Made by a program: the position numbers and the translations under genes | Part shown: in pieces, positions 1-12,291 of the stretch | Layout of the letters: each line of letters starts with the position of its first letter | Position numbering within the stretch: position 1 is the first letter of the stretch | The notes under the pieces: generated by a model | Database searches by the model: none | Told to the model about the DNA's origin: nothing | What the model saw: the letters and a program-made list of their open reading frames with translations, nothing else | NCBI RefSeq assembly: GCF_004135605.1 | Contig: NZ_SDPT01000001.1 | Span: 868,001-932,000 of the forward strand | Direction of reading: 5' to 3' | Length of the DNA: 64,000 nucleotides | DNA from: Sphingomonas desiccabilis | GTDB taxonomy: Bacteria; Pseudomonadota; Alphaproteobacteria; Sphingomonadales; Sphingomonadaceae

Positions 1-1092
1 CGCCTCGCCCTTGGAAGCGGCCAGGCCCAGCGCCACCAGCGCGTCGACCGCGGCGATGCTGCCCTCCGCCAGCTGGTGCGTGGGAAGCGCGTCGCCGGCC
101 GCACCCTCTTCGAAGGTGCGGCGCGCGGTCTCGGCGGCCTGGGCCGCCGCATCCGCACCGCGGCACAGCGCGGTCGCGGCATCGGCCAGGATCTTCTTCG
201 CCTCGTTGATCTCGGCGCCCTGCAGCGCCTCCAGCCGGGCGATCTCGTCCAGCGGCAGGTCGGTGAACAGGCGCAGTCGGGAGCCGACGTCGCGATCGTC
301 GGTGTTCCGCCAGAACTGCCAATAGTCGAAGTGCGACAGCAGGTCCTCGTTCAGCCACACCGCGCCGCCCACGGTCTTGCCCATCTTGGTGCCGTCGGCG
401 TTGGTGAGGAGCGGCGTCGTCAGGCCGAACACCGGCGTGCCGTCCACGCGGCGCGAGAGGTCCACGCCGTTGACGATGTTACCCCACTGGTCCGACCCGC
501 CCATCTGCAGGCGGCAGCCGGCGCGGCGCGACAGCTCCAGGAAGTCGTACGCCTGGAGGATCATGTAGTTGAATTCGAGGAAGCTCAGCGACTGCTCGCG
601 ATCCAGGCGCAGCTTCACGGAGTCGAAGCTCAGCATCCGGTTGACGGAGAAGTGCTGGCCGATGTCGCGCAGGAACGGGATGTACTCGAGCTTGTCGAGC
701 CACTCGGCATTGTCGAGCATAATCGCGTCGCTCGGCCCGTCGCCGAACGTCAGGAAGCGCTCGAACACGCGCTTGATCGAGGCGACGTTCGCCTGGATCG
801 TCTCCTGCGTCATCAGCTTGCGCGCTTCGTCCTTGAAGCTGGGGTCGCCGATCTTGCCGGTGCCGCCGCCCATCAACACGATCGGCTTGTGGCCGGCACG
901 CTGGAGCTGGCGCAGCATCATGATCGAGACGAGATGGCCGACGTGGAGCGACGAGGCGGTCGGATCGAAGCCGATATACCCCGGCACCACCTGGCTGGCG
1001 GCAAGCGCGTCGAGCGCCGCCGCGTCGGTCACCTGGTGGATGTAGCCGCGCGCGTCGAGCAGGCGGAGGAGGTCGGAGGTGTACTGGGTCAT
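1..1092 (-). CDS. tyrS: tyrosine--tRNA ligase, C-terminus cut by window edge
   Basis: Class I aminoacyl-tRNA synthetase that charges tRNA-Tyr. The Rossmann fold carries the HIGH-type motif SSLHVGHL near residues 48-54. The [14 protein letters not shown] segment is typical of TyrRS. The KMSKS loop is KMGKT (residues 236-240), the form used by bacterial TyrRS of the E. coli type (KFGKT). The start ATG gives MTQYTSDLL. The reading frame runs off the left edge after 364 codons, so roughly the last 50 residues (part of the C-terminal S4-like tRNA-binding domain) lie outside. Function is certain; only the 3' end is missing. Confidence 0.97.
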   Translation of the reverse strand, partial: MTQYTSDLLRLLDARGYIHQVTDAAALDALAASQVVPGYIGFDPTASSLHVGHLVSIMMLRQLQRAGHKPIVLMGGGTGKIGDPSFKDEARKLMTQETIQANVASIKRVFERFLTFGDGPSDAIMLDNAEWLDKLEYIPFLRDIGQHFSVNRMLSFDSVKLRLDREQSLSFLEFNYMILQAYDFLELSRRAGCRLQMGGSDQWGNIVNGVDLSRRVDGTPVFGLTTPLLTNADGTKMGKTVGGAVWLNEDLLSHFDYWQFWRNTDDRDVGSRLRLFTDLPLDEIARLEALQGAEINEAKKILADAATALCRGADAAAQAAETARRTFEEGAAGDALPTHQLAEGSIAAVDALVALGLAASKGEA

Positions 1093-1221
1093 CGCTCGAT
1101 CATTCTGCTGTTTGCGGGGCCTCCCTAGCCGCTCGGCGCCCGCGAAGTCGAGAAGATGCGATTTTCCGCACATGCGCGCCCCGTGCGCCTCTTGGCAGCG
1201 CCGCTGCGCCCGCCTAACCCG

Positions 1222-2403
1222 ATGCCCATGCTTGCAGGGCTTATTTTCGCGACCGAGGACGCCGAGGGGCGCGCCGGCACGCTCGCCGCGACGCTGCCGT
1301 TCGGGGGCATGACGCTGATCGAATATCAGGCGCGGCTGCTCGCCGCAGCCGGCGTGGGACAGATGGTGGTGGCGGTGGGACGGGTGACGCCCGCACTGCT
1401 GGGTGCCGTCAGCCGCATCGCCAAGCGCGAGGTGACGGTCGACATCGTCCGCTCCGCCGAGGAAGCGTCCGCCAAGATCCATCCGCTCGCCACCGTCGTC
1501 GTGATCGCCGACGGGCTGGTGACCACCGACACGATGCTGCACGCGATGGCGGGCGAGGCGCCCGACGCGATCCTGGTCACGCCCGAGGCGGAGGCGAGCG
1601 GCGCGGTCGAGCGGCTCGACCGCGGCCAGTGCTGGGCGGGCGTCGCGACGCTCTCGGCGCAGCGGCTCGCCGAAGTGGCGGCGCTGCCCCGCGAATATGA
1701 CTTCCAGTCCACCGTGCTCCGCATCGCGGTGGAGGCGGGCGCCCGCCACGTGGCGCTCCCTGCCTCCGCCCGCCGATCGGGCCATGGGGTGGAGCGCGAC
1801 GCGGAGGTGCTGGCCGGGCGCAGCAACGACGTGCTGGGGGCGCTTGCCAACCAGCGCACCGGTTGGGCGGATCGCTGGTTCTTTACCCCGATCACCCGCT
1901 TCCTGCTGCCCCAGCTCGTGCGGCGCGAGGTGCCCGCCTGGGCGACCGCGGCGGCGGGCGGCGGCGCGGGGCTGCTCGCGCTGGGGACGCTGGGGCTGGG
2001 GCATCCGGCGCCGGGCATGCTGCTCGCCCTCCTATCCGTGATCCTGCTTTCGGCCGGATCGCTGCTCAGCTGGCTGCGGGGCGACAACGTCCGGGCGGGC
2101 CAGCAGGAGCGGGGCATCCTCCTGCTGGCGGTGCTCTCCGCGCTGCTGCTCGGCATCATCGCCTCGCTCGCCGCGGGCCACGCGACCCCGTTCGTGCTGG
2201 CGCTGTGGGGCGTGGCGAGCAACACCGTGGCCGATCGCGTGCCGGTGCGCCCGCGCCCCTGGTATGCGAGCGCCGCGTCGCAGGTGCTGCTGCTAACGCC
2301 GTTCGCGCTGGTGGGCCTAGCGACGCTGGGCCTGGCCTTTGCGACGCTGCACGCGGTCGTCAGCCTTGCCGCGGCGGTTGAAGCCAGCCGTCACAAGGCT
2401 TAG
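1222..2403 (+). CDS. membrane protein with degenerate nucleotidyltransferase / CDP-alcohol phosphatidyltransferase-like layout
   Basis: 393 residues. The N-terminal ~190 residues look like a worn GT-A/NTP-transferase fold ([10 protein letters not shown] start, [10 protein letters not shown] strand, then VTPEAE). The C-terminal ~180 residues are hydrophobic with about five membrane segments. The junction, containing [16 protein letters not shown], resembles the linker that precedes the membrane domain in bifunctional cytidylyltransferase/CDP-alcohol phosphatidyltransferases. However, the CDP-OH motif (DxxDGxxAR...GxxxDxxxD) is absent. No clear ribosome site decides between the ATGs at 1222 and 1228. 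No function is assigned; a pseudo-enzyme is an inference from layout only. Confidence 0.6.
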   Translation: MPMLAGLIFATEDAEGRAGTLAATLPFGGMTLIEYQARLLAAAGVGQMVVAVGRVTPALLGAVSRIAKREVTVDIVRSAEEASAKIHPLATVVVIADGLVTTDTMLHAMAGEAPDAILVTPEAEASGAVERLDRGQCWAGVATLSAQRLAEVAALPREYDFQSTVLRIAVEAGARHVALPASARRSGHGVERDAEVLAGRSNDVLGALANQRTGWADRWFFTPITRFLLPQLVRREVPAWATAAAGGGAGLLALGTLGLGHPAPGMLLALLSVILLSAGSLLSWLRGDNVRAGQQERGILLLAVLSALLLGIIASLAAGHATPFVLALWGVASNTVADRVPVRPRPWYASAASQVLLLTPFALVGLATLGLAFATLHAVVSLAAAVEASRHKA

Positions 2404-2438
2404 GTCGGTCTTAACGACCGCACGCTAGGCGAGGGTGC

Positions 2439-3482
2439 ATGGCCGCCCGTTCGACCCAGATTGATCCCGATCCCGCAGCGCTGCTCTCCCATGCGGCGGC
2501 GCGCGGCATGCGTGCGCAGGTGCGGGCCGCACCGCCGGTGGCCGTGTTGTTCGCGCCGCCGTCCGACCCGCTCGACGATCGGACCCGCGCGGCGCTCTGC
2601 GACCGGCTGGAGCGGCTGGTCCGCACCTCGGCCGATCGGCTGGCCGAACTGGCGGCCGCGCGGCTGGATGCCGCCGCCGAGCCGGCGCTGGCCGCGCGCG
2701 TCCGAGGCGAGGCCGGACAGGTCTGGGACCGGCTGGCCGCGGTGCCGACGCTGTGGGACGAGACGCTGCTTGCCGAACTGCTGGCCGAGACGCGGCTGGC
2801 GCTGCTTGCCGCGGCGCTTCCGGTGCGCGCGCCCTTCAACCCCGACCAGCCGAGCCTGCTCGCGCGCCTGGCCCATTCCGATGATGCCATGATCGCCGAG
2901 GCGGCCAAGCTGCTGCTGCTCCATGGCAGCGGTGCCGAGTTCGCGACGCTCCAGCAGCTGTGCTGGCCGATCGCGGCGGCGCTGCGCCAGAATGCGACCG
3001 ATCCGGAGGAGATCGCGCTGCTCGACCGCGCGCTGATCTCGGCGGTGGAGCAGCTGCGCGGGCAGGACAACGAGGCGCCGGCCGCAGCCCGGCTCGCACG
3101 CGCGCTGCGCCGCGACGTGGCCACGCTGCCGGAACTGATCGAACAGGCGCTCGCCGATCGCCGGCTCGAACTGGTGGTGGCGCTGATTGCGGACGCGGGG
3201 GGCCTCGGCCCTCGGGCGGTGCGGGACCTGGTGCTGGAACGGGATCCGGCGCCGCTCTGCATGCTCCTGCGCGCGCTAGACCTGCCGCGCGAGACGCTGG
3301 CACGCATCGGCTTCGCGCTGTGCGAGGCGGATCCGGCCCGGGACCTGGACGCGTTCGCCGACCTGATCGACACGGTCGCCGCGGTGCCCCTGCAGGCGGC
3401 ATGGCGGGCGGTGGCCGCGATGGCGCTTCCCGCCGGCTATCGCACCGCGCTGCTCGCGCTCGGCGCGGAAGCAGGCGCATGA
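2439..3482 (+). CDS. DUF2336 domain-containing protein
   Basis: 347 residues, almost entirely alpha-helical and rich in Ala, Leu and Arg, with the repeated helical-pair character of DUF2336 proteins of alphaproteobacteria. No signal peptide, membrane helix or catalytic motif is visible, so it is probably cytosolic. Its stop overlaps the start of the next gene by four bases (ATGA). Translational coupling to the histidine-kinase-like protein is therefore likely, and the two probably act together. The function of the family is not established. Confidence 0.75.
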   Translation: MAARSTQIDPDPAALLSHAAARGMRAQVRAAPPVAVLFAPPSDPLDDRTRAALCDRLERLVRTSADRLAELAAARLDAAAEPALAARVRGEAGQVWDRLAAVPTLWDETLLAELLAETRLALLAAALPVRAPFNPDQPSLLARLAHSDDAMIAEAAKLLLLHGSGAEFATLQQLCWPIAAALRQNATDPEEIALLDRALISAVEQLRGQDNEAPAAARLARALRRDVATLPELIEQALADRRLELVVALIADAGGLGPRAVRDLVLERDPAPLCMLLRALDLPRETLARIGFALCEADPARDLDAFADLIDTVAAVPLQAAWRAVAAMALPAGYRTALLALGAEAGA

Positions 3483-4843
3483 GCAGCTTCGACCGCTACC
3501 ACCAGCCCGCGTCGGCGATGCTCGATGCCGAAGGGCGGCTGCGCCATGCCGAACCGCGGCTGGCGGGGCTGAACGCCCGTGCCGGCGGCGAGCCCGGCCA
3601 GCCGATCGCGGTGCCCGCCATGGCGGAGCTGGTGCGCATCAGCCGCCGCCTGGGCATCGACGTCGCACGCAGGATCCTCGTCGCCGATGGCGAGGACGAC
3701 GTCGAGCTGTGGGTGCAGGTCGAACCCGATGGGGACGGCCTGCGGCTGACCGTCGGCGCCTGGGGGCTTGCGGGCGAAGGCGAGGGGGCGCACGACGATG
3801 CCGACGCCGCCGAGTTGCTGGCGCTCGATGCCGACTGGCGGTGGGAGGCCGATGGCGGGCTCCACCTGACCTATGTCTCGCCCGCCGCCGGTAGCCGCTT
3901 CGGCTTCGATGCGACGGACGTGCTTGGCCGCCCGCTCACCTGGCTGTTCCAGCTGACCGACGATGGCGAGGGCGGCTTCCCGATGCTGGGCGCGATGGCG
4001 TCGCAGCAGCCGTTCGAGGGACAATATGCGACGCTGCGCGATACCGGGCGCACGGTGCTGCTGTCCGGGGTGCCGCGCACCGACGCGGGCGGGCGCTTCG
4101 CGGGCTTCAACGGCGCTGCCCATGCCGTCGAGCCGGACGCGCCCGAGACGCAGCCGGAACCGCAGGGCCTGCCGCAGAACTTCGGCAAGCGGCTGCGCGA
4201 GGCGCTGCGCCACCCGCTCGACCAGATCGTAGCCCATGCCGACAGCATCAGCGCGCAGGCGGACGGGGCGCTGCTCCAGGACTATGCCGACTATGCCGGC
4301 GACATCGCGAGTGCCGGCCGCCACCTGATGGGCCTCGTCAACGACCTGGAGGACGTACAAGCCGTCGAGGATCCGGACTTCGCCATCGCCGTGGAGTCGC
4401 TGGACCTGGCCGACGTGACCCGCCGTGCGGCCGGGCTGCTGGCGGTGCGGGCGGAGCGGGCCGGGGTGACGATCGACCGTCCGGGCGCCCACGAGACGCT
4501 GGCGGCACGCGGGGAATTCCGCCGCGCGCTCCAGATCCTCGTCAATCTGATCGGCAATGCGGTACGCTATTCGCCGCCGGGCGCCACCGTGTGGGTGCGG
4601 CTGGAGCGCGAGGGGCAGATTGCCTGCGTGATCGTGGCCGACCAGGGCAAGGGCATCGCGCCCGAGGACCAGGCCCGCATCTTCGAGAAGTTCGAGCGGG
4701 TCGACCCGAGCGAGCAGGGCGGCAGCGGGCTGGGCCTCTACATCGCCCGGCGGCTCGCCCGCGCGATGGGAGGCGATATCGTGGTGGACAGCGCGCTGGG
4801 AGAGGGCGCCCGCTTCGTGCTGACCCTGCCGCTGGAGGAGTAG
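3479..4843 (+). CDS. PAS/histidine-kinase-like protein with no phospho-accepting histidine
   Basis: 454 residues, no membrane segment. A PAS-like region spans about residues 115-200. An H-box-like helix follows at 235-257, then a complete HATPase_c domain with an N-box (LVNLIGNAVRYS), a G1 box (VADQGKGIAPED) and a G2 box (GGSGLGLYIARRLA). An ungapped alignment of RLREALRHPLDQI with the canonical SHELRTPLNAI puts Glu241 at the phospho-His position. The only nearby histidine, His245, sits four residues later, where Thr normally is. The ATP site looks intact, so it may bind or hydrolyse ATP without classical autophosphorylation. Start ATG overlaps the DUF2336 stop. Confidence 0.85.
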   Translation: MSSFDRYHQPASAMLDAEGRLRHAEPRLAGLNARAGGEPGQPIAVPAMAELVRISRRLGIDVARRILVADGEDDVELWVQVEPDGDGLRLTVGAWGLAGEGEGAHDDADAAELLALDADWRWEADGGLHLTYVSPAAGSRFGFDATDVLGRPLTWLFQLTDDGEGGFPMLGAMASQQPFEGQYATLRDTGRTVLLSGVPRTDAGGRFAGFNGAAHAVEPDAPETQPEPQGLPQNFGKRLREALRHPLDQIVAHADSISAQADGALLQDYADYAGDIASAGRHLMGLVNDLEDVQAVEDPDFAIAVESLDLADVTRRAAGLLAVRAERAGVTIDRPGAHETLAARGEFRRALQILVNLIGNAVRYSPPGATVWVRLEREGQIACVIVADQGKGIAPEDQARIFEKFERVDPSEQGGSGLGLYIARRLARAMGGDIVVDSALGEGARFVLTLPLEE

Positions 4844-4860
4844 AAGGAGGCGCCCTGGGC

Positions 4861-6276
4861 TCAGCCGCAGCCCAGCACCGACTTCACCTCCAGATATTCG
4901 GCAATGCCGTGCGCGCCATATTCGCGGCCGTTGCCGGATCGCTTGTAGCCGCCGAACGGCATGTCGGCGTCCGGCACGCCGCCGTTCACATAGATCATGC
5001 CCGCGCGCAACCGGGGGACCAGCCGGCGGGTCTCCTCGGCCGCGCCGAACACGACTGCGGAGAGGCCATAGTCGGTGTCGTTGGCGATGTGGACGGCCTC
5101 TTCCTCGTCCGCATAGGCGATCACCGTCACGACCGGGCCGAAGATCTCCTCGCGCGCGATGGTCATGTCTGGGGTGACGCCAGAGAAGAACGTCGGGCGC
5201 ACGTAGAAGCCGCGCTCGAAGCCCTCCGGGTGGCCGAGGCCGCCCACCTCCAGCGTCGCCCCCTCCGCAATGGCGCTCGCGATCAGCCGCTGGACCCGCT
5301 GCCATTGCGCCAGGTTCACCAGCGGGCCGATGTGATCGCCCGGTTCGCGCGGATCGCCGGGCCGGATCGCCGTCATCGCCTGCCGTGCGATCGCGACCGC
5401 CGCCTCCTGCTGGGCTGCCGGCACCAGCAGCCGGGTGGGGGCGAGGCAGCTCTGCCCGGAATTGAAGGCGACGCTGCCGACGGTCGCACGTATCGCGGCC
5501 TCCAGATCGGCGCTCGGCAGGACCAGTGCGGGTGCCTTGCCGCCGAGCTCCTGGTGGACCCGCTTCACCGTGGGCGCGGCGGCCTGCGCCACCGCGATGC
5601 CCGCGCGGGTGGAGCCGGTGAAGCTCACCACGTCGACCTGCGGATGAGCGGCAAGCGCCTCGCCGGTGACGCCATCCCCCTGGACCAGGTTGAACACGCC
5701 GGCGGGAACCCCGGCCTCGGCCATCACCTCGGCGAACAGCGCGGCACAGCTCGGCGCTTCTTCCGAGGGCTTGAGCACCATGGTGCAGCCGGCGGCGAGT
5801 GCGGGCGCGACCTTGGCCACGATCTGGTTCATGGGCCAGTTCCAGGGGGTGATCAGCGCCGCCACCCCGATGGGCTCGCGCAGGATCGCGTGGCGGCCGC
5901 GGCGTTCCTCCCATGCCACCTCGCCAAGGGCGCGAAGCGTCGCCCGCAGGTGATCGACGCCGGACATGGCCTGCGCGTCGCGCGCCATGCTCGCAGGACA
6001 GCCGACCTCGCGCGTCATGGCGGCGGCGAAGGCGTCCAGCCGCGCCTCGTAGCGGGCGAGGATCGCCTCCAGCAGCGCGGCGCGCTCGGCGACGCTGGTG
6101 CGCGAGAAGCCTTCGAACGCCCGCCGTGCGGCCGCAACCGCGCGGTCGATGTCGGCGGGGCTGCCCAGCGTCAGCTGGGCGCAAACCTCGCCGGTCGCGG
6201 GATCGCGTACCTGGGCAGGGCGTCCGCCGAGGCTTTCCACCCAATGGCCGTCGATGAAATGGGGAGTGCTGCGCAT
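4861..6276 (-). CDS. NAD(P)-dependent aldehyde dehydrogenase
   Basis: 471 residues, the usual size for the ALDH superfamily. It oxidises an aldehyde to the acid with NAD(P)+. Visible catalytic residues are Asn146 in TPWNWP, Lys169 in VLKPSEE, the general base Glu243 in QELGGK, and the nucleophile Cys277 in FNSGQSC. The late EIFGPVV motif is also present. The ATG chosen begins MRSTPHFIDG, and upstream in-frame codons lie in a sequence that reads as the glnA terminator. The substrate cannot be told from sequence. It converges on the kinase-like gene with only 17 bases between stops. Confidence 0.93.
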   Translation of the reverse strand: MRSTPHFIDGHWVESLGGRPAQVRDPATGEVCAQLTLGSPADIDRAVAAARRAFEGFSRTSVAERAALLEAILARYEARLDAFAAAMTREVGCPASMARDAQAMSGVDHLRATLRALGEVAWEERRGRHAILREPIGVAALITPWNWPMNQIVAKVAPALAAGCTMVLKPSEEAPSCAALFAEVMAEAGVPAGVFNLVQGDGVTGEALAAHPQVDVVSFTGSTRAGIAVAQAAAPTVKRVHQELGGKAPALVLPSADLEAAIRATVGSVAFNSGQSCLAPTRLLVPAAQQEAAVAIARQAMTAIRPGDPREPGDHIGPLVNLAQWQRVQRLIASAIAEGATLEVGGLGHPEGFERGFYVRPTFFSGVTPDMTIAREEIFGPVVTVIAYADEEEAVHIANDTDYGLSAVVFGAAEETRRLVPRLRAGMIYVNGGVPDADMPFGGYKRSGNGREYGAHGIAEYLEVKSVLGCG

Positions 6277-6352
6277 GTCGGGGTCCTTCCGGCCCCCGCG
6301 ATGGCGTGCGATCGGCGCGGGGGCAAGTCGCGGCGCGCCGCCGCCGGCACGC

Positions 6353-6384
6353 AAAAGGGGCGCCCGGATCGCTCCGGACGCCCC
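6353..6384 (-). terminator. intrinsic terminator of glnA
   Basis: A 12-base stem with one mismatch (6357-6368 with 6373-6384) and a TCGC loop. On the minus strand it is followed by four T residues at 6356-6353. It lies just downstream of the glnA stop and before the aldehyde dehydrogenase start, so it should separate these transcription units. Confidence 0.75.
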
Positions 6385-6409
6385 CCGTGTTTGCCGATCG
6401 TGTGGACGA

Positions 6410-7822
6410 TCAGGCCGAGTAGTACATGTCAAATTCGACCGGGCTCGGGGTCATCTCCCAGCGGGCGACCTCGGCACGCTTGACCTCGACATAGGCCTCG
6501 ATCTGGTCTGCCGAGAAGACGTCGCCCTTCAGCAGGAAGTCGTGATCGGCTTCCAGGCTGTCGAGCGCCTCACGCAGCGACCCGCAGACGGTCGGGACCT
6601 GCGCGAGCTCTGCCGGCGGCAGGTCGTACAGGTTCTTGTCCATCGCCTCGCCCGGGTGGATCTTGTTCTGGATGCCGTCGAGGCCGGCCATCATCAGCGC
6701 CGCATAGGCGAGATAGGGGTTGGCCATCGCATCCGGGAAGCGGATCTCGACGCGCTTCGACTTGGGCCCGGTGCCGTACGGGATGCGGCACGATGCCGAG
6801 CGGTTGCGCGCCGAATAGGCGAGCAGCACCGGCGCCTCATAGCCCGGCACCAGCCGCTTGTAGCTGTTGGTCGACGGGTTGGTGAAGGCGTTCAGCGCCT
6901 TGGCATGCTTGATGATGCCGCCGATGAAGTAGAGGCAGGTGTCCGACAGACCCGCATAGCCCTCGCCCGCGAACAGGGGATTGCCCTCGTTCCAGATCGA
7001 GAAGTGGGTGTGCATGCCCGAGCCGTTATCTTCCTTGATCGGCTTGGGCATGAAGGTCGCGGTCTTGCCGTACGCATGCGCAACCTGGTGCACGACATAC
7101 TTGTAGATCTGCATGCGGTCGGCAGTGGTGGTCAGCGTGCCGTAGGTCAGGCCCAGCTCGTGCTGCGCGGCCGCCACCTCATGGTGGTGCTTGTCGCAGG
7201 GGAGGCCCATTTCGAGCATGGTGGAGACCATCTCACCGCGGATGTCGACGGCGCTGTCGACCGGCGCGACCGGGAAATAGCCGCCCTTGGCGCGCGGACG
7301 GTGGGCCATGTTGCCCGACTCATATTCGCGGCCGCTGTTGGTCGGCAGCTCGATGTCGTCCAGCTTGTAGTAGCTGCTGGAGTAGGTGTTCTCGAACCGG
7401 ACGTCGTCGAACATGAAGAACTCGGCCTCGGGGCCGACATAGACGGTGTCGCCGATGCCGGTGGTCTTGAGGTAGGCCTCGGCCCGCTTGGCGGTCGAGC
7501 GCGGGTCGCGCGCATAGAGTTCGCCGGTCGACGGCTCGACCACGTCGCAGAAGACGATCAGCATCGGGGTGGCCGAGAAGGGATCGACGTACACCGCGTC
7601 CAGATCGGGCTTGAGCACCATGTCGGACTCGTTGATCGCCTTCCAGCCCTCGATCGAGGAGCCGTCGAACATCAGGCCGTCGGTCAGCTCGTCCTCGCCG
7701 AGGATCGACGCCACCATCGACAGGTGCTGCCACTTGCCCTTGGGATCGGTGAAGCGGAGGTCGACCCACTCGATCTCCTCGTCCTTGATCTTCTTGAGGA
7801 TCGTGCTGGCGGTATTGGCCAT
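6410..7822 (-). CDS. glnA: glutamine synthetase type I
   Basis: 470 residues, typical of GSI-beta. It makes glutamine from glutamate, ammonia and ATP as a cytosolic dodecamer. The N-terminal 'latch' region is [21 protein letters not shown]. Active-site signatures include the metal-binding MHTHFSIW region and NRSASCRIP. Tyr399 within [10 protein letters not shown] matches the adenylylation tyrosine of the E. coli enzyme, so control by GlnE adenylylation is expected. It lies 89 bases downstream of glnB on the same strand, the classic alphaproteobacterial glnBA operon, and ends at a hairpin terminator. Confidence 0.98.
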   Translation of the reverse strand: MANTASTILKKIKDEEIEWVDLRFTDPKGKWQHLSMVASILGEDELTDGLMFDGSSIEGWKAINESDMVLKPDLDAVYVDPFSATPMLIVFCDVVEPSTGELYARDPRSTAKRAEAYLKTTGIGDTVYVGPEAEFFMFDDVRFENTYSSSYYKLDDIELPTNSGREYESGNMAHRPRAKGGYFPVAPVDSAVDIRGEMVSTMLEMGLPCDKHHHEVAAAQHELGLTYGTLTTTADRMQIYKYVVHQVAHAYGKTATFMPKPIKEDNGSGMHTHFSIWNEGNPLFAGEGYAGLSDTCLYFIGGIIKHAKALNAFTNPSTNSYKRLVPGYEAPVLLAYSARNRSASCRIPYGTGPKSKRVEIRFPDAMANPYLAYAALMMAGLDGIQNKIHPGEAMDKNLYDLPPAELAQVPTVCGSLREALDSLEADHDFLLKGDVFSADQIEAYVEVKRAEVARWEMTPSPVEFDMYYSA

Positions 7823-7911
7823 GGAACTAAGCCCTTTCTGGATAAAACCATTACCCCGCGAGGCGCCCCCCCGCGGCGGATTCCGTGCAATGCGTCGAAA
7901 GAAATGTCCGG

Positions 7912-8454
<543 letters not shown>

Positions 8455-8556
8455 TCATCGCCGCGGACCTCCAGCGGAAGTATCCGCTGGAAGATCCTCC
8501 ATTTCAGGCTCGGGCTTTACTTGCCGATGTAGTCTTTTTCTGTGCAAACTGGCCGC

Positions 8557-9651
8557 ATGAAGAGGGCGCTGCTGTTCATGAGCCTGGTGGTGCCCTTAAA
8601 TACGGCATCGTCGCAGTCGTTTTCGCCGCCTCAGCCGCCGTCGTGGCAGCTGGTCGCCTGGATGCCCGGGGAGGTGCGCTGCGGCGGCACCGCCATCGCG
8701 GCGGCCGGGGTACGGCGTCCGTTCACGGCCATTCGCTGGGGCACCGGCCACGCCACCCCGGCAGCGGCGACCTATCGCTTCCGCATCGATGCCGCCGGTC
8801 GGCCGCTGTCGATCCGCCGGGAGGGGATGGCGGCACCGTGGAGCGAGGATGTCGCGCCCTCCCTCGCCGCCAGCCGGTTCGCGGCGGGCGCGCCGCAGGC
8901 GGACTGCACCATCCGCTACACGCTGCGCGCGACCCCGCCCGAGGAGACGCCGGTCGGGGACCTGATCTCCTATTCGCTCACGCCGCAGTCCGGGAAATTG
9001 CCGCCCGACGGCTGGGCCCGGATCCAGTCGCCCACGGCGTCGTGCCTCGCGGAACCGCGGCCCAGGCCGCTGGTCGCGGCCTATCCCAATTTCGACACGC
9101 TGCCGGCCACGCCGGGCGTGAAGCACTGGACGATGGTCGCCTATGACCAGGATAGTCGTGGGCGGCCGATCCATGTCCGCACGACACAGGGCACGGGGAG
9201 TGCAGCGCTGGATCGCGCGGCGGTGAGGGCGATGCGCAAGTCCCGCTTCACCGGCGGCGCCACTACCGGCTGCCTCTATCCCTATTGGCGGGCGCCGATC
9301 ACCCTTGCCGCCCCGGAGCCGCCTGCCCAGGATGCCCTGCGCCCCGTCGACGGCAACTGCCCGCATTCGGACGATTGGACCACGCCGCCGACGCTGCGCT
9401 ATCCGGCCGCCTACCAGCGGCGCGCCATCGAGGGCTGGGCGGTCGTCGCGTTCGACGTGGCGTCCTGGGGGGAGCTCGGCAATCTGCGCGTGCTGGCGAG
9501 CGAACCGACGGCGGATTTCGGCGAGCAGGCGATCCACGTCCTGCGTTCGGCGCGCAAGCCGGCGTCCGCGACCGGGCGCTCGGGCTGCGTCGACCGGGTG
9601 ATCTTCAAAATGGGCTATGGTGGCTTCCCGCCTGCCGAAGATCCGGCCTGA
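8557..9651 (+). CDS. secreted protein with TonB_C-like repeats, function unknown
   Basis: 364 residues with a Sec signal peptide (MKRALLFMSLVVPLNTASSQ). Three TonB C-terminal-like units can be read at about residues 60-125, 165-245 and 275-355. The clearest is the last, with RYPAAYQRRAIEGWAVVAFD followed by a GNLRVLASEP strand. There is no N-terminal membrane anchor or Pro-rich spacer as in true TonB, so it is probably a free periplasmic protein. Several cysteines (e.g. CTIRYTL, TGCLYPYW, SGCVDRVIF) could pair. The ATG is chosen because it gives the signal peptide. Confidence 0.7.
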   Translation: MKRALLFMSLVVPLNTASSQSFSPPQPPSWQLVAWMPGEVRCGGTAIAAAGVRRPFTAIRWGTGHATPAAATYRFRIDAAGRPLSIRREGMAAPWSEDVAPSLAASRFAAGAPQADCTIRYTLRATPPEETPVGDLISYSLTPQSGKLPPDGWARIQSPTASCLAEPRPRPLVAAYPNFDTLPATPGVKHWTMVAYDQDSRGRPIHVRTTQGTGSAALDRAAVRAMRKSRFTGGATTGCLYPYWRAPITLAAPEPPAQDALRPVDGNCPHSDDWTTPPTLRYPAAYQRRAIEGWAVVAFDVASWGELGNLRVLASEPTADFGEQAIHVLRSARKPASATGRSGCVDRVIFKMGYGGFPPAEDPA

Positions 9652-9730
9652 GGGGGCGGGGCGACGTCTCTGTTCTTCGTCCCCGGTTCGTGCGACCAGC
9701 CGATACCCCTTTGCCTTGGGTGAAAAGAAG

Positions 9731-10249
9731 ATGAGCATTCCGACCGCAGCGTTCCTTGCACTCGCGCTGCAATCCCGGGCGGCGGCGCCTGCCCCCGCGG
9801 TCGCGCCCGGCACGATCGCCGTCGAGGTGGCCGAGGATGCCTCCGCGACCGATCGGCTGTTCACGGATGCGGTCACCCGCGCGCTTTCCGACGCGCGCTT
9901 CGTTCCGCTGCCGCTCGACAGCCACAGCCGCTACGTCGCGCGCGTGACGGTTACGCGCACCGAGAGCGGCACGGTGGCCGCGAATGCGAAGGAGCCGCCG
10001 GCGATGGCGGCGATGGGCCAGGTGTTCGTGCCGCTGCCCTCGGGCAAGAGCCAGATCCGTGGTCTGGTGGCGACCGACCTGACGGTCGACATCCTGCTGC
10101 GCGGCGGGGATGCGCCCGTCTGGAGCGGCCGCGCTTCCACCGTGCAGGTGGAGGGAAGCGCGGCCGATGCCGCCGAAGCGGTCGCGACGAAGCTCGCTTC
10201 CGCGCTGATGCGCCAGTTCCCGCGGCGCGATCCCGTCTCGGTGCCGTGA
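9731..10249 (+). CDS. exported protein of unknown function
   Basis: 172 residues with a short hydrophobic N-terminus (SIPTAAFLALALQSRAAAP) consistent with export. The rest resembles a small periplasmic alpha/beta domain with alternating beta strands (YVARVTVTRTE, DLTVDILLRGG) and an Ala-rich C-terminal helix. An AAAAGAAG stretch supplies a purine-rich ribosome site. It follows the TonB_C-like protein on the same strand after 79 bases and may be co-transcribed. No specific family recognised. Confidence 0.6.
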   Translation: MSIPTAAFLALALQSRAAAPAPAVAPGTIAVEVAEDASATDRLFTDAVTRALSDARFVPLPLDSHSRYVARVTVTRTESGTVAANAKEPPAMAAMGQVFVPLPSGKSQIRGLVATDLTVDILLRGGDAPVWSGRASTVQVEGSAADAAEAVATKLASALMRQFPRRDPVSVP

Positions 10250-10332
10250 TCGACCCAGGGGCGGTGCCGTCGGGTGAGGGAGTGCGCCGGCCGGAACGGT
10301 GATCGATCGTCCGCGGCCGGGCCGGCGCAGGG

Positions 10333-12291
<1,959 letters not shown>

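Noticed and set aside
76..1128. 350-codon plus-strand frame opposite tyrS
   Set aside because: The minus strand encodes an unmistakable TyrRS with both class I motifs; the plus-strand frame has no recognisable features.
3437..6244. 935-codon minus-strand frame
   Set aside because: Antisense to the kinase-like gene and out of frame with the aldehyde dehydrogenase; composition is typical of a shadow.
10284..10328. Inverted repeat between two converging genes as a terminator
   Set aside because: 9-base stem but a 27-base loop and no T-run; too weak to call.
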